Shown here one piece after another: positions 32,302 to 39,786 of a DNA stretch of 64,000 nt. A program made the position numbers and the translations under genes. Below the pieces are notes generated by a model, which worked only from the letters and a program-made list of their open reading frames with translations, was not told where the DNA came from and ran no database searches. The stretch comes from Pseudomonadota bacterium. GTDB taxonomy: Bacteria > Myxococcota_A > Polyangia > Polyangiales > Polyangiaceae. Within the stretch, counting starts at the first letter, position 1. Each line of letters starts with the position of its first letter. The stretch is taken from the NCBI GenBank assembly GCA_023432025.1, contig JAEYVE010000296.1, positions 3,076 through 67,075 on the forward strand, read 5' to 3'.

Positions 32302-34530
32302 ATGTCGGACGTCTTGTTGACCGAGCCCCTGCCGCCACCTCCCCGTGTCCCCGGTTCGCCTCCGGCAGCTTCGCTGCTTCGGTTGGTGTTGGCGTCCTTG
32401 TTTGGCGCTGCCGTCGGCAGCGCCGTCGCGGCTCTCCTCGAAGCTCGGGCCACGTTGGGCGGAGCGTCGTTCGGCAGCGCCTTCTTCGCCGCTTGGGGGC
32501 TCCTGTGGCCGGTGTCCTTGCTCTTGGGCGTCGTGGCTGCTGGCGCCGCCTTCTTGATCCATCCTCGCGGTCCGCGCGTTACGTGGCGCGCCATCCGAGC
32601 GAGCAACTCGGCGCGGTGGTTCGTGCTCTTCGCGGGGCCAGCGACGCTTCTGGCATTGTATCTGCTGGCGCGGGCAGCGCTGGCGGTTTTGGCCGCGGGT
32701 CTCGCGCCAGAAGCTGCTTCGGTGGGCCTTGCCGGCGCGGCGCTTGCGCTCGCACTCGGGGTAACGGTGCTCGCAGATCTCGCGGTGAGTGCGCTCGCCG
32801 CGCGTCGCGAGGCGCCCAAGCTCGTGGTGTCGCTCGTCGTTTCACTCGCGGCGTTCGCGCTTGGGCTCGCTTGGCTCGTCGTCGCGGGGGAAACCGGCGG
32901 TGGCGGCCGTCCGTGGGATATTTTCGGCGTGCTTCGGCGGCAAGAGTTGAACCTGCGTCCGCTCGGAACGCTGTTCGTCGTGTTCGCTGGCGCGTACGTC
33001 GCGTCCGTCCTCGCACTGAGGGCGCCCCTCGCGCTGCTCGTGGTGGGGGTGTTCGTTCCGGCGCTGGGCTTGATTGGCGCACGCGCCATGCCCGCGCCCG
33101 CGGCTGTCGCGTGGGGGCGCGCGCCGGGGTTGGTTTCACGCCTTCTCCCGGCGGCCCAGCGCCTGACGGACCGTGACGGCGACGGCTACTCCTCGGCGTT
33201 TGGTGGCGGAGACTGCAACGACGACAATCCCGACATCTCTCCGGCCGCCAACGATATCCCGGGCAACGGAATCGACGAAGACTGCAGCGGACGCGACGCG
33301 GAGCGCGTGACGCTGGCGCCGCAGGCGCCAGCCGCTCCGCCGGACGCGGCGGAGTGGATGCGGGAGCGCCTCCCGAAGAACGCGAACGTGCTGCTTCTCA
33401 GCGTCGACACGTTGCGCTGGGATTTGGGCTACGCGGGTAACCCGCGTCCCGTATCCCCCAACGTCGACGCGCTCGCGAAGAAGTCCACCATCTTCGAGCG
33501 CGCCTACTCGCTCGCGTCGTACACGTCCAAGAGCCTCGGTCCCGCGCTCATCGGCAAGTACCCGAGCGAGACCAAGCGCACTTTCTCTCATTTCGACTTC
33601 TTCTCGAAGGAGGAGAGCTTCCTCCAAGAGCGCCTCCAGCAGCTCGGCCTGCGCACGGTGAGCGTTCAAGGCTATTGGTACTTCACCAAGGCAGGCTACG
33701 GCTTCGAGCGCGGGTTCGACGTCATCGACGCCACCGCGCAGCCCAAAACCTGGATCGTCGAGGGAGACACCACCGTCAACAGCGACAAGTTGGCGGACGC
33801 CGCTATCAAACATCTCACCGATCCGTCGCTCGAGAATCAGCAGTTCTACTTTTGGGTGCACTTCGTGGACCCGCACGCGGACTACGTGCCGCACGCCCAG
33901 TTCGACTTCGGCAAAGGTGGGCGCGCGCGCTACGACGGCGAGGTCGCGTTCGTGGACTTCCAGATCGGGCGCATCCTGACGACTCTCGCGGAGCGCCCCT
34001 TCGCGGAGCGCACCATCATCATTTTCACGAGCGACCACGGCGAAGCCTTCAACGAGCATGGCATGTGGCGGCACGGCTTCGAGGTGTGGGACGAGCTCGT
34101 GCGCGTGCCGCTCGTCATTCACGTGCCGGGCGCGGAGCCGCGTCGTGTGTCGGCGCGGCGGAGCAGCATCGACTTGGTGCCGACGGTGATGGAGGCGGTG
34201 GGCCATCCCCTCCCGCCGAGCGACGACGGACCGCGCGGCGTGTCGCTTTTGCCGGACGTGCTCGGGCCGCCTGGGTACGAGCCCAGGGAGCGCATCGTGC
34301 TCGTGGACATGCCCAAAGGCCCCTACAACGAGGAGCGCGTCGCGTTCATCGAAGACGGCCTCAAGCTCATCACGAGTGAGGGGCGCATCTTGGGCCTCTA
34401 CGACTTGAACGCCGATCCCGGGGAAAAAAAGGATCTGAGCTCGGACAAGGAGCTCCTCGAGCGCACGCTGGACCGCTTCAAGGCGTTCCAAAATACCCTG
34501 AAAAAGCAAAAGCCCACGCCGCGCCCCTGA
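32302..34530 (+). CDS. Sulfatase-like membrane protein with MopE-like calcium motif
   Basis: The 742-residue protein has about seven N-terminal TM helices (residues ~15-270), then a calcium-binding-like segment (LTDRDGDGYSSAFGGGDC, NPDISPAANDIPGNGID, EDCSG), and a C-terminal alkaline-phosphatase/sulfatase-fold domain (VLLLSVDTLRWDLGYAG; PNVDALAKKSTIFERAYS; FVDPHADYVPH; IIFTSDHGEAFNEHG). The region equivalent to the sulfatase C/S-x-P-x-R motif reads ASYTSKSLGPAL, so the Pro and Arg needed for formylglycine formation are replaced. It may therefore act as a phospho- or lipid-head-group transferase rather than a true sulfatase. ATG 32302 follows GAGGCCC. It is preceded by xerC/D with 78 bp between. 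Confidence 0.8.
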   Translation: MSDVLLTEPLPPPPRVPGSPPAASLLRLVLASLFGAAVGSAVAALLEARATLGGASFGSAFFAAWGLLWPVSLLLGVVAAGAAFLIHPRGPRVTWRAIRASNSARWFVLFAGPATLLALYLLARAALAVLAAGLAPEAASVGLAGAALALALGVTVLADLAVSALAARREAPKLVVSLVVSLAAFALGLAWLVVAGETGGGGRPWDIFGVLRRQELNLRPLGTLFVVFAGAYVASVLALRAPLALLVVGVFVPALGLIGARAMPAPAAVAWGRAPGLVSRLLPAAQRLTDRDGDGYSSAFGGGDCNDDNPDISPAANDIPGNGIDEDCSGRDAERVTLAPQAPAAPPDAAEWMRERLPKNANVLLLSVDTLRWDLGYAGNPRPVSPNVDALAKKSTIFERAYSLASYTSKSLGPALIGKYPSETKRTFSHFDFFSKEESFLQERLQQLGLRTVSVQGYWYFTKAGYGFERGFDVIDATAQPKTWIVEGDTTVNSDKLADAAIKHLTDPSLENQQFYFWVHFVDPHADYVPHAQFDFGKGGRARYDGEVAFVDFQIGRILTTLAERPFAERTIIIFTSDHGEAFNEHGMWRHGFEVWDELVRVPLVIHVPGAEPRRVSARRSSIDLVPTVMEAVGHPLPPSDDGPRGVSLLPDVLGPPGYEPRERIVLVDMPKGPYNEERVAFIEDGLKLITSEGRILGLYDLNADPGEKKDLSSDKELLERTLDRFKAFQNTLKKQKPTPRP

Positions 34531-34610
34531 ACGCAGAACGAGCCTCGCTCGAAGCGCGGTGACTCACGACGCCCTTCGGACGCCCTTCGGCATCACGCGA
34601 GCAGACGCCG

Positions 34611-34700
34611 CGGGGGAAGCGTCGAACGTCACCGCGCGGTGCTCCCGCACTCCGGCGGGGGAAGCGTCGAACGTCACCGCGCGGTGCTCCCGCACTCCGG
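34611..34700. repeat. Two 45 bp tandem repeats
   Basis: A 45 bp unit occurs at 34611-34655 and 34656-34700. It contains GTCGAACGTCACCGCG followed by CGGTGCTCCCGCA, the complement of the dispersed TGCGGGAGCACCG element. CGCCCTTCGG is also doubled just upstream (near 34570-34590). It lies in the 252 bp gap between the sulfatase-like gene and the convergent biotin-carrier gene, which holds no gene. Confidence 0.85.
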
Positions 34701-34782
34701 AGAAGCACTCCGTTCTCGACATCGCGTGGCGAAGGCGCACGCGCGCCTTCACGACGCTGAACACGAGAACGGCGCTGCGCCT

Positions 34783-35271
34783 TCAGCTCGGCTCTTGGTC
34801 GTGCTCGAGCTCGACCAAGAGCGCGCCAGCTTCGACGGCCTGTCCGGAGGTGACGTGGAGGCGCTTGATACGCGCGGAGCTCGCCACCACGAGCTCGTTC
34901 TGCATTTTCATGGCTTCAATCACGACAACGCACTGTCCACGCTCCACGAGCGCTCCCTCAGCTACGCGCACGTCCACGATTTTTCCGGGCATGGGCGCGC
35001 GCAGCTCCGGCCGCTGGGCGGCGGCGGACGAGCTCGCCTGGCGCGGGTTTTCGCGCGAAACGACGTATGGCAGTGACGCATGGCCGAGGTCGACCACGCC
35101 GCGCGCGGCATCCGTTCGACACGGCACCGTGTAGCCGTCGACCACGACGGTGTCGCCGTGAACGTGAGCGGTGAGCTCGGCACCCGAGTGACGGATGCGA
35201 TACTCGCCGGCGCCCAGATCTCGAACGTCGACCTCGGTCGTTTCGTCGCCGAGAGACACGAAGTACCTCAC
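34783..35271 (-). CDS. Biotin carboxyl carrier protein (biotin/lipoyl attachment domain)
   Basis: The 162-residue protein ends in a biotinyl domain with the acceptor motif EAMKM (biotin on the Lys), preceded by LRAPMPGKIVDVRVAEGALV. The N-terminal ~80 residues form a beta-rich extension of the kind seen in the standalone carrier subunits of acyl-CoA or pyruvate carboxylases. No biotin carboxylase or carboxyltransferase gene is adjacent, so the complex is assembled from distant genes or the acceptor differs. Convergent with the sulfatase-like gene. Confidence 0.88.
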   Translation of the reverse strand: MRYFVSLGDETTEVDVRDLGAGEYRIRHSGAELTAHVHGDTVVVDGYTVPCRTDAARGVVDLGHASLPYVVSRENPRQASSSAAAQRPELRAPMPGKIVDVRVAEGALVERGQCVVVIEAMKMQNELVVASSARIKRLHVTSGQAVEAGALLVELEHDQEPS

Positions 35272-35362
35272 GCGCGCTCCTGGGCGTGGCTCTCACTCGT
35301 CATGGGCGCAAGATAGCAGCTTCGCGCTGTCTGCGGCGCTCCCTGTGCGCTCTCGAGGCGGC

Positions 35363-35821
35363 TCAGTCGCGGTGCGGCGATGCGGGTTCGGGATGCAGCG
35401 GCGGGGGAGGAGGCGGGGGCGCTCCCTCCTCGCGAGCCGGATAGGCGACGTCCGTCACGCGCTGCGTATCGTAGCCGTACAGCGGCGGCTCCGGGCTCAC
35501 GGTGGCCACCGCGCAAACCACGGTGACACGCCGAGGGGCGTACAGGCCGAGAGTGGCTACCGTGGCAACCCCCGTCAGCAAGTCTCCTTGCTCCTGGAGC
35601 TCGGCCCATCCGCTCGAGCAGACGCGAGAGAGCTCGAGATCGGTGTCCTCGGTGAGCAAGCCGAACAAGTAACCGTGCCGCCAACGAAAGTCGTACTCGG
35701 GCGGAGGATCGGCGGGCGGTAGGCCCGAGCGCACTCGTACGCGGTAACAGCCACCCACCAGCGCGCTCGCGACGACCACCACGAGCACGCAAAGCAAGCG
35801 CATCGAGCTCGAGCAGCTCAT
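35363..35821 (-). CDS. Bor-family-like lipoprotein, second copy
   Basis: The 152-residue product has a lipoprotein signal ending ALVGGC and a core similar to phage Bor: WRHGYLFGLL, a Cys in SRVCSSGWAEL, VATLGLYAPRRVTVVC. It is about 30% alike by eye to the upstream gene product, with which it overlaps (ATGA, 35818-35821), so the two are co-translated. The C-terminus is a Pro/Glu-rich tail. GGAAAGGCC precedes the ATG. Bor proteins are outer-membrane lipoproteins that raise serum resistance in lambda lysogens; a corresponding role here is unproven. Confidence 0.72.
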   Translation of the reverse strand: MSCSSSMRLLCVLVVVVASALVGGCYRVRVRSGLPPADPPPEYDFRWRHGYLFGLLTEDTDLELSRVCSSGWAELQEQGDLLTGVATVATLGLYAPRRVTVVCAVATVSPEPPLYGYDTQRVTDVAYPAREEGAPPPPPPPLHPEPASPHRD

Positions 35822-36198
35822 GGCCTTTCCTCCGGAACGCACGAAAAAATCTGCTCGATGGGAGTGTAGAGTCCCAAGCTGAGGATGGCCGCCGCCGTGG
35901 TTAGCAAAGTGGCGTCGAGCTCTACGCTGCGAGCGACCCCGCTCGCGCAATGGTCACGCACATCGCTCTGCACGCCTTGGATGAACCCATACAAGAAAAA
36001 GTGCGACCAAACCGTCACGCGCTGACTGGCCTCGCCGCGCACCGTTGCCGCGGACGGGTGCTCGGTCTGGAGCGACTGGTACGACGAAGTGCAAGCGCTC
36101 AGGCAAAAGGCCAGTGCCGCGAAAGCCACGTCGAAGCCCCGGCGCCGAGCTCCGGCTCGGCCATCACTGCTGGAGGGCGGCTTGGACGAAAGCGTCAT
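35818..36198 (-). CDS. Bor-family-like lipoprotein, first copy
   Basis: The 126-residue protein has a signal ending LSAC (lipidated Cys near 36) and a Bor-like core: VTVWSHFFLYGFIQGV, DHCASGVARSVEL, AAAILSLGLYTPIEQIFSC. HFFxxG, the mid Cys, GLYTP and the terminal Cys line up with lambda Bor (HHFFVSGIG, AAKICGG, GIYTPLEARVYC). It is first of a two-gene set with the following copy. No phage gene is near. Confidence 0.78.
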   Translation of the reverse strand: MTLSSKPPSSSDGRAGARRRGFDVAFAALAFCLSACTSSYQSLQTEHPSAATVRGEASQRVTVWSHFFLYGFIQGVQSDVRDHCASGVARSVELDATLLTTAAAILSLGLYTPIEQIFSCVPEERP

Positions 36199-36438
36199 GT
36201 GCGTGCCGAGGTTCGCACCGCCCCGCTGCGTCGACCAGAGTCCACGGGAACGGCGGAGGCCAGCATTCGAGGCGGGCGGAACTCGGGGCCATACCCGAGC
36301 CTACAGCAGCCGCCGGCGGGGAGCGACGAGCAGTTCGGCGACTTTCACCGCCGATCAGGCAGTCGACAGCTCTTTCGTGGCATGCGCGACGGCGCGGCGA
36401 GGCACTATGGCGAGTCCTGAAAGCCGAGGAGATGGCCG

Positions 36439-37086
36439 ATGCACGACGTGGCGATTCTGATGTTCGACGGTGTTGAGGTGCTGGACTTTGCCGCGCCCTT
36501 CGAGGTGCTTTCACTCGCGGGAACCCGGATCGAACCGGGAACGATGTCGGTAACGACAGTGAGCACCTCGCGCCAAGTGATGGCTCGCAATGGCCTCGAA
36601 GTCCGGCCTTCCGTCTGCGAAACGCTGCCCACGGCCGTCGACGTGCTCGTGCTCCCAGGCGGTCCTGGCGTCGAGCCCACGATTGACCGCGACGCCGTCG
36701 TGATGAAGTGGATCGCCGAGACGGTACCGCGCGCGAAGTGGGTCATGTCGATCTGTTCGGGAGCAGTCTTTCTTGCGAAGTTGGGGTTCCTGAAGGGCCG
36801 CCGTGCCACAACCCATCATTCGGATTTCGAGGTCGTACGGCGGCTCGAGCCCTCTGTCCGAATCGAACAAAACAAGCGCTTCGTGCGCGACGGCAAGTTC
36901 GTTACGTCTGCCGGCATCTCCGCGGGCTTGGACTCGTCGTTGTTCCTGGTGTCAGAGCTGCTCGGTCAAGACGCGGCCGGACGGACCGCTGACTGGTTGG
37001 AGTACCTCTCCGATGGCTGGAAATCAGATGAATCGTCGCAAGCAGGCGGTTCTTGTCGCTCGGTAGTGGGTCACATCGATAAGTAA
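36439..37086 (+). CDS. DJ-1/PfpI-family protein (isonitrile hydratase-like)
   Basis: The 215-residue glutamine-amidotransferase-like protein shows VAILMFDGVEVLDFAAPFEV at the N-terminus, VLVLPGGPGVEPT, and the nucleophile elbow ICSGAVFLAKLGFL followed by GRRATTHHSDFE. The SAGISAGLDSSLFLVSELLG block is also present in isonitrile hydratases and their relatives. The Cys-Ser-Gly elbow is intact, so activity is plausible. GAGGAGATGG precedes the ATG. The last ~8 codons run into the left end of the IS remnant at about 37062, so the original C-terminus was replaced. Third positions look less GC-biased than in neighbours, hinting at transfer. Confidence 0.82.
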   Translation: MHDVAILMFDGVEVLDFAAPFEVLSLAGTRIEPGTMSVTTVSTSRQVMARNGLEVRPSVCETLPTAVDVLVLPGGPGVEPTIDRDAVVMKWIAETVPRAKWVMSICSGAVFLAKLGFLKGRRATTHHSDFEVVRRLEPSVRIEQNKRFVRDGKFVTSAGISAGLDSSLFLVSELLGQDAAGRTADWLEYLSDGWKSDESSQAGGSCRSVVGHIDK

Positions 37087-37774
37087 GGGCATCGCCCGGT
37101 TCCCGTAGGCTTTGGGTGTCGAAGTCGCGGAGGGACGGCGCGGCATCGATGTCGAGCACGCCGTGCGTCACATCCCGGGCCGCGAAAACGTGCGCTTCGT
37201 CACGCTCGATTTGTGCGACCCGTACAAGCGCTTCGCCAATGAGCACTTCCCCAACGCGCAGCTCGTCGCCGACAAGTTCCACGTGCTGCGCCTCTTGCAG
37301 CCCGCGCTTATGCGCTATCGCAAGCTCCCCGAGGACGGTCGCAATTCGCTGTACTTGCGGCAGCTACTGCTCAAACCGCGCCGCCTCGTGCCGCATCGTT
37401 GGCGTCAGCCGCTCTACGAGTGGCTCTGCCGTCACCCCGCGCTCAAGGCCATCTACGAGGCCAAGGAGGTGCTGCACGGCTTCTATCGGACCAAGAGTCG
37501 CAAGCAGGCCAAGCTGCGCCTGACGGGGCTCTGCGATGCGCTCGCCCTCACCCGAATCCCGGAGCTCTCGACGCTCCGCTCGACCCTCGTCCGGTGGCGA
37601 AAGGAGATTCTGGCCTACTGGCTCTGCCGCCTGACCAACGCCCGGACCGAGGGCTTCAACAACAAGGCCAAGCTCGTGAAGCGCCGTGCATTTGGCTATG
37701 TGTCCTTCCGACACTACCGTCTGCGACTGCTCAACGCCTGCTCCGGATAGCCCTTCGAGCGTTGACCCACCACC
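37062..37774 (+). mobile_element. Decayed ISL3-type insertion sequence (about 0.7 kb)
   Basis: The left end (CGGTAGTGGGTCACATCGA, from 37061) and the right end, read inverted (GGTGGTGGGTCAACGCTCGA, ending about 37774), share a GGT-GTGGGTCA core; exact 8 bp arms are GTGGGTCA at 37066-37073 and TGACCCAC at 37763-37770. Inside is the 3' half of an ISL3-family transposase gene. Normal ISL3 elements are about 1.3-1.5 kb, so the 5' half has been lost. GGTGGGA motifs just beyond the right end (37790-37826) look related to the end sequence. Boundaries are approximate. Confidence 0.7.
37109..37750 (+). pseudogene. ISL3-family transposase, 5'-truncated
   Basis: The open frame encodes about 212 residues of the C-terminal half of the transposase: NVRFVTLDLCDPYKRFANEH, QLVADKFHVLRLLQPALM (second catalytic Asp), and RLTNARTEGFNNKAKLVKRR (catalytic Glu) with AFGYVSFRHYRLRLLNACSG at the end, close to the ISL3 consensus. 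The helix-turn-helix and the first catalytic Asp region are missing, and a TAG at 37106 closes the frame upstream, so the enzyme cannot be active. Confidence 0.85.
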
Positions 37775-37865
37775 AAGGGTGAAGAGCCTGGTGGGAGTGG
37801 TGGGAGCCGCCGCGAAAGTGGTGGGAACTTGAGGCTGGCGGGCTCTAAAACCAGGGATTTTCTAG

Positions 37866-37938
37866 TGGACGCAACAGGACTCGAACCTGTGACCCCCGCC
37901 GTGTGAAGGCGATGCTCTACCAACTGAGCTATGCGTCC
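37866..37938 (-). tRNA. tRNA-Val (anticodon CAC)
   Basis: The minus strand folds as a full cloverleaf: acceptor GGACGCA with TGCGTCC, D-arm GCTC/GAGC, anticodon stem TCGCC/GGCGG with loop TTCACAC (CAC at 34-36), T-arm ACAGG/CCTGT with TTCGAGT, discriminator A. The 3' CCA is not encoded. It reads GTG codons. The remnant IS lies about 90 bp downstream of it. Confidence 0.95.
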
Positions 37939-38080
37939 GAAGGCGGCGCGGTACATAGCGCGACGGGTTAGCCTATGCAACGACGTGACGGCGCTCCGTG
38001 CGACGTTTTTTCCTGGGGGGATCGAGCGCCGCTCGAGGGCGCTTCAGATGCCTGCGCACCGTGCTATAGGGGGCGCCCGC

Positions 38081-38806
38081 ATGGGCTCGACCTCCTTTTC
38101 AGATCGCGATGCTCGAGGCGCTTTCGCGACGGACGACAAGCGTCGGCAGGACAGGCGTCTGGGGCTGACCATCATTGCGATCACGTTTGCCCTGTGTCTC
38201 GCTGGGTCCTACTGGGTCAAGCGTGCCTCTGCTCCCAAGGGGAGCGCTCCGCCCGGTCCCCCCAGTGCTGAGGGGATCGAGGGGTTTCCTACCCACGTGG
38301 ACCCGCTGCGGGTGTTGCCGCGGGCCCGCACCGTCACCGAGCGTTCGCTCCTTCGGGGCTTCGTAGCGGACGGCGTCCGCTTGGACGGTACCCTCGATTT
38401 TACGGCGCACGGCAGCACGCTGCGCTTCGCGTTCCAGAGCCCGCCGGGTAAGGGCGCTCAGCCTCCGCGAGAAGGCGGGACGCTGCCCAAGCGCACCTAC
38501 TGTGGCAAGCAGAACGTACAGGTCCGCGCCGCGGGCCTGGTCGCGGACGCGGACGTGGCGTCGTACCCGTGCCCTTCGGTGCAGGACGAGCCGCTGCCGG
38601 AGCCGCGCTGTTCCCTCGCCAAAATTTGGGAGAGGGCGCTCAAGAAGGGCGCCCCCGAGGACGGCAAGGCGCGTATCGAGTACTTCCGCGCCAACGAAGG
38701 CCCCGCCTACCGTTTTGCCATCCCGGGCACGCGGCACAAGTTCGTCCTGTACGGGGACTGCGAGCGCGAGCTCAAGGGCAAGGCCGCGCTCGGTCACGTT
38801 CCCTGA
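38081..38806 (+). CDS. Unknown protein with one TM helix
   Basis: The 241-residue protein has a basic cytoplasmic start (KRRQDRR), one membrane helix (~28-44, LGLTIIAITFALCLAGS) and a soluble extracytoplasmic part of about 190 residues with four or more Cys (YCGKQNV, YPCPSV, PRCSLAKIW, GDCERE), possibly disulfide-bonded. No family is recognised. GGGGGCG lies upstream of the ATG. It is convergent with engB, with a hairpin between. Confidence 0.65.
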   Translation: MGSTSFSDRDARGAFATDDKRRQDRRLGLTIIAITFALCLAGSYWVKRASAPKGSAPPGPPSAEGIEGFPTHVDPLRVLPRARTVTERSLLRGFVADGVRLDGTLDFTAHGSTLRFAFQSPPGKGAQPPREGGTLPKRTYCGKQNVQVRAAGLVADADVASYPCPSVQDEPLPEPRCSLAKIWERALKKGAPEDGKARIEYFRANEGPAYRFAIPGTRHKFVLYGDCERELKGKAALGHVP

Positions 38807-38808
38807 AC

Positions 38809-38841
38809 CCACGAGGCGCTCCAGCGAATGGCGCCTCGTGG
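38809..38841 (+). terminator. Terminator-like hairpin without T-run
   Basis: CCACGAGGCGC (38809-38819) pairs with GCGCCTCGTGG (38831-38841), 11 bp stem with an 11 nt loop, 3 bp after the stop of the single-TM protein and before the convergent engB. No poly-T on either side. Confidence 0.6.
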
Positions 38842-38918
38842 ATGAATGAAGAACGTCGGGGTGATACGCGGGCGGCACGGCGCGTCACGTCTTGGCGCGT
38901 CCGTGCCCTCCGTTCGCG

Positions 38919-39719
38919 TCACGTGCTCGGGGTGCTCGGCGGAGTAGGCTCGAGCTCGGGTTCGGGCTCGACTCCCGCGATACGCCGCAAGCGGCGCCAC
39001 AGCGGCAGGCGCCCGGTGCCGTCGGTCGACGAGAACCCCATCACGCGCGTCCCCACCTGACGACTGAGTTCGTCCAAGCGGGGCTTGTGCTGGGCGCGCG
39101 GCAGCTTGTCCAGTTTGGTCGCCACCAACACGACTTGAAGGGGTGGACGTGACGTGCGGCTCGGCGACGCCAACATTTTCAGGAGCTCGAGGTCGTCTTC
39201 CTCGAAGCCTCGGCGCACGTCCGTCAGCACCACGACGCCGCGCAAGGTGGGGCGCTCGAGGAGGTAGCGATCAATGAGATCGCCCCACGCCTTTCGCTCC
39301 GTCTTGGAGCGACGTGCGTAGCCGTAGCCGGGGAGATCCACCAACGTGAGGTGCGCGCCGTCGTCCGCTTGAACGTCGAACCAGCTCACCTGCCGGGTGC
39401 AGCCCGGCGTCGAGCTGGTGCGCACCAGTGAGCGACGTTCGAGCAGGCGATTCATCAAGCTACTCTTGCCGACGTTGGAGCGGCCAGCGAAGGCGATTTC
39501 CACGGTGACCGGCGGCGGAAAGTGACCGTCGCTCTGGGCGCCACCGGAGAACTCCGCGCTCGTGACGCGGTCGCCGGGGCGCGCGTCCGCGGTGGGTTTC
39601 GCGGGAGAGGAGGAGCCGGGGCTCGTCGCCTTTCGAGGCGGGGTCGCGGCGCGCGCCGCGCTGGGCCGCGCGTCGGGCTTTTTCTTGACGGCCTTTTTGT
39701 TCTTGGACGCGGCGCTCAC
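38919..39719 (-). CDS. engB: Ribosome-biogenesis GTP-binding protein EngB/YsxC
   Basis: The 266-residue GTPase has a Lys/Ala/Pro-rich N-terminal extension of about 55 residues and the EngB core: G1 AGRSNVGKSSLMNRLL, G2 TSSTPGCTRQVSWF, G3 VDLPGYGYARRSK, G4 ATKLDKL, G5 FSSTDGTG, plus RPTLRGVVVLTDVRRG. EngB assists 50S assembly. GTG 39719 was chosen; a TTG at 39755 would add 12 residues. It is last in a run of six minus-strand genes beginning with tsaB. Confidence 0.93.
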   Translation of the reverse strand: MSAASKNKKAVKKKPDARPSAARAATPPRKATSPGSSSPAKPTADARPGDRVTSAEFSGGAQSDGHFPPPVTVEIAFAGRSNVGKSSLMNRLLERRSLVRTSSTPGCTRQVSWFDVQADDGAHLTLVDLPGYGYARRSKTERKAWGDLIDRYLLERPTLRGVVVLTDVRRGFEEDDLELLKMLASPSRTSRPPLQVVLVATKLDKLPRAQHKPRLDELSRQVGTRVMGFSSTDGTGRLPLWRRLRRIAGVEPEPELEPTPPSTPST

Positions 39720-39786
39720 GGTCCGCGTCCTACGCGGCGAGGGCGGGCGATACAAGGGACGGCCCCGCTCTCCGCGAACGGGTGGC

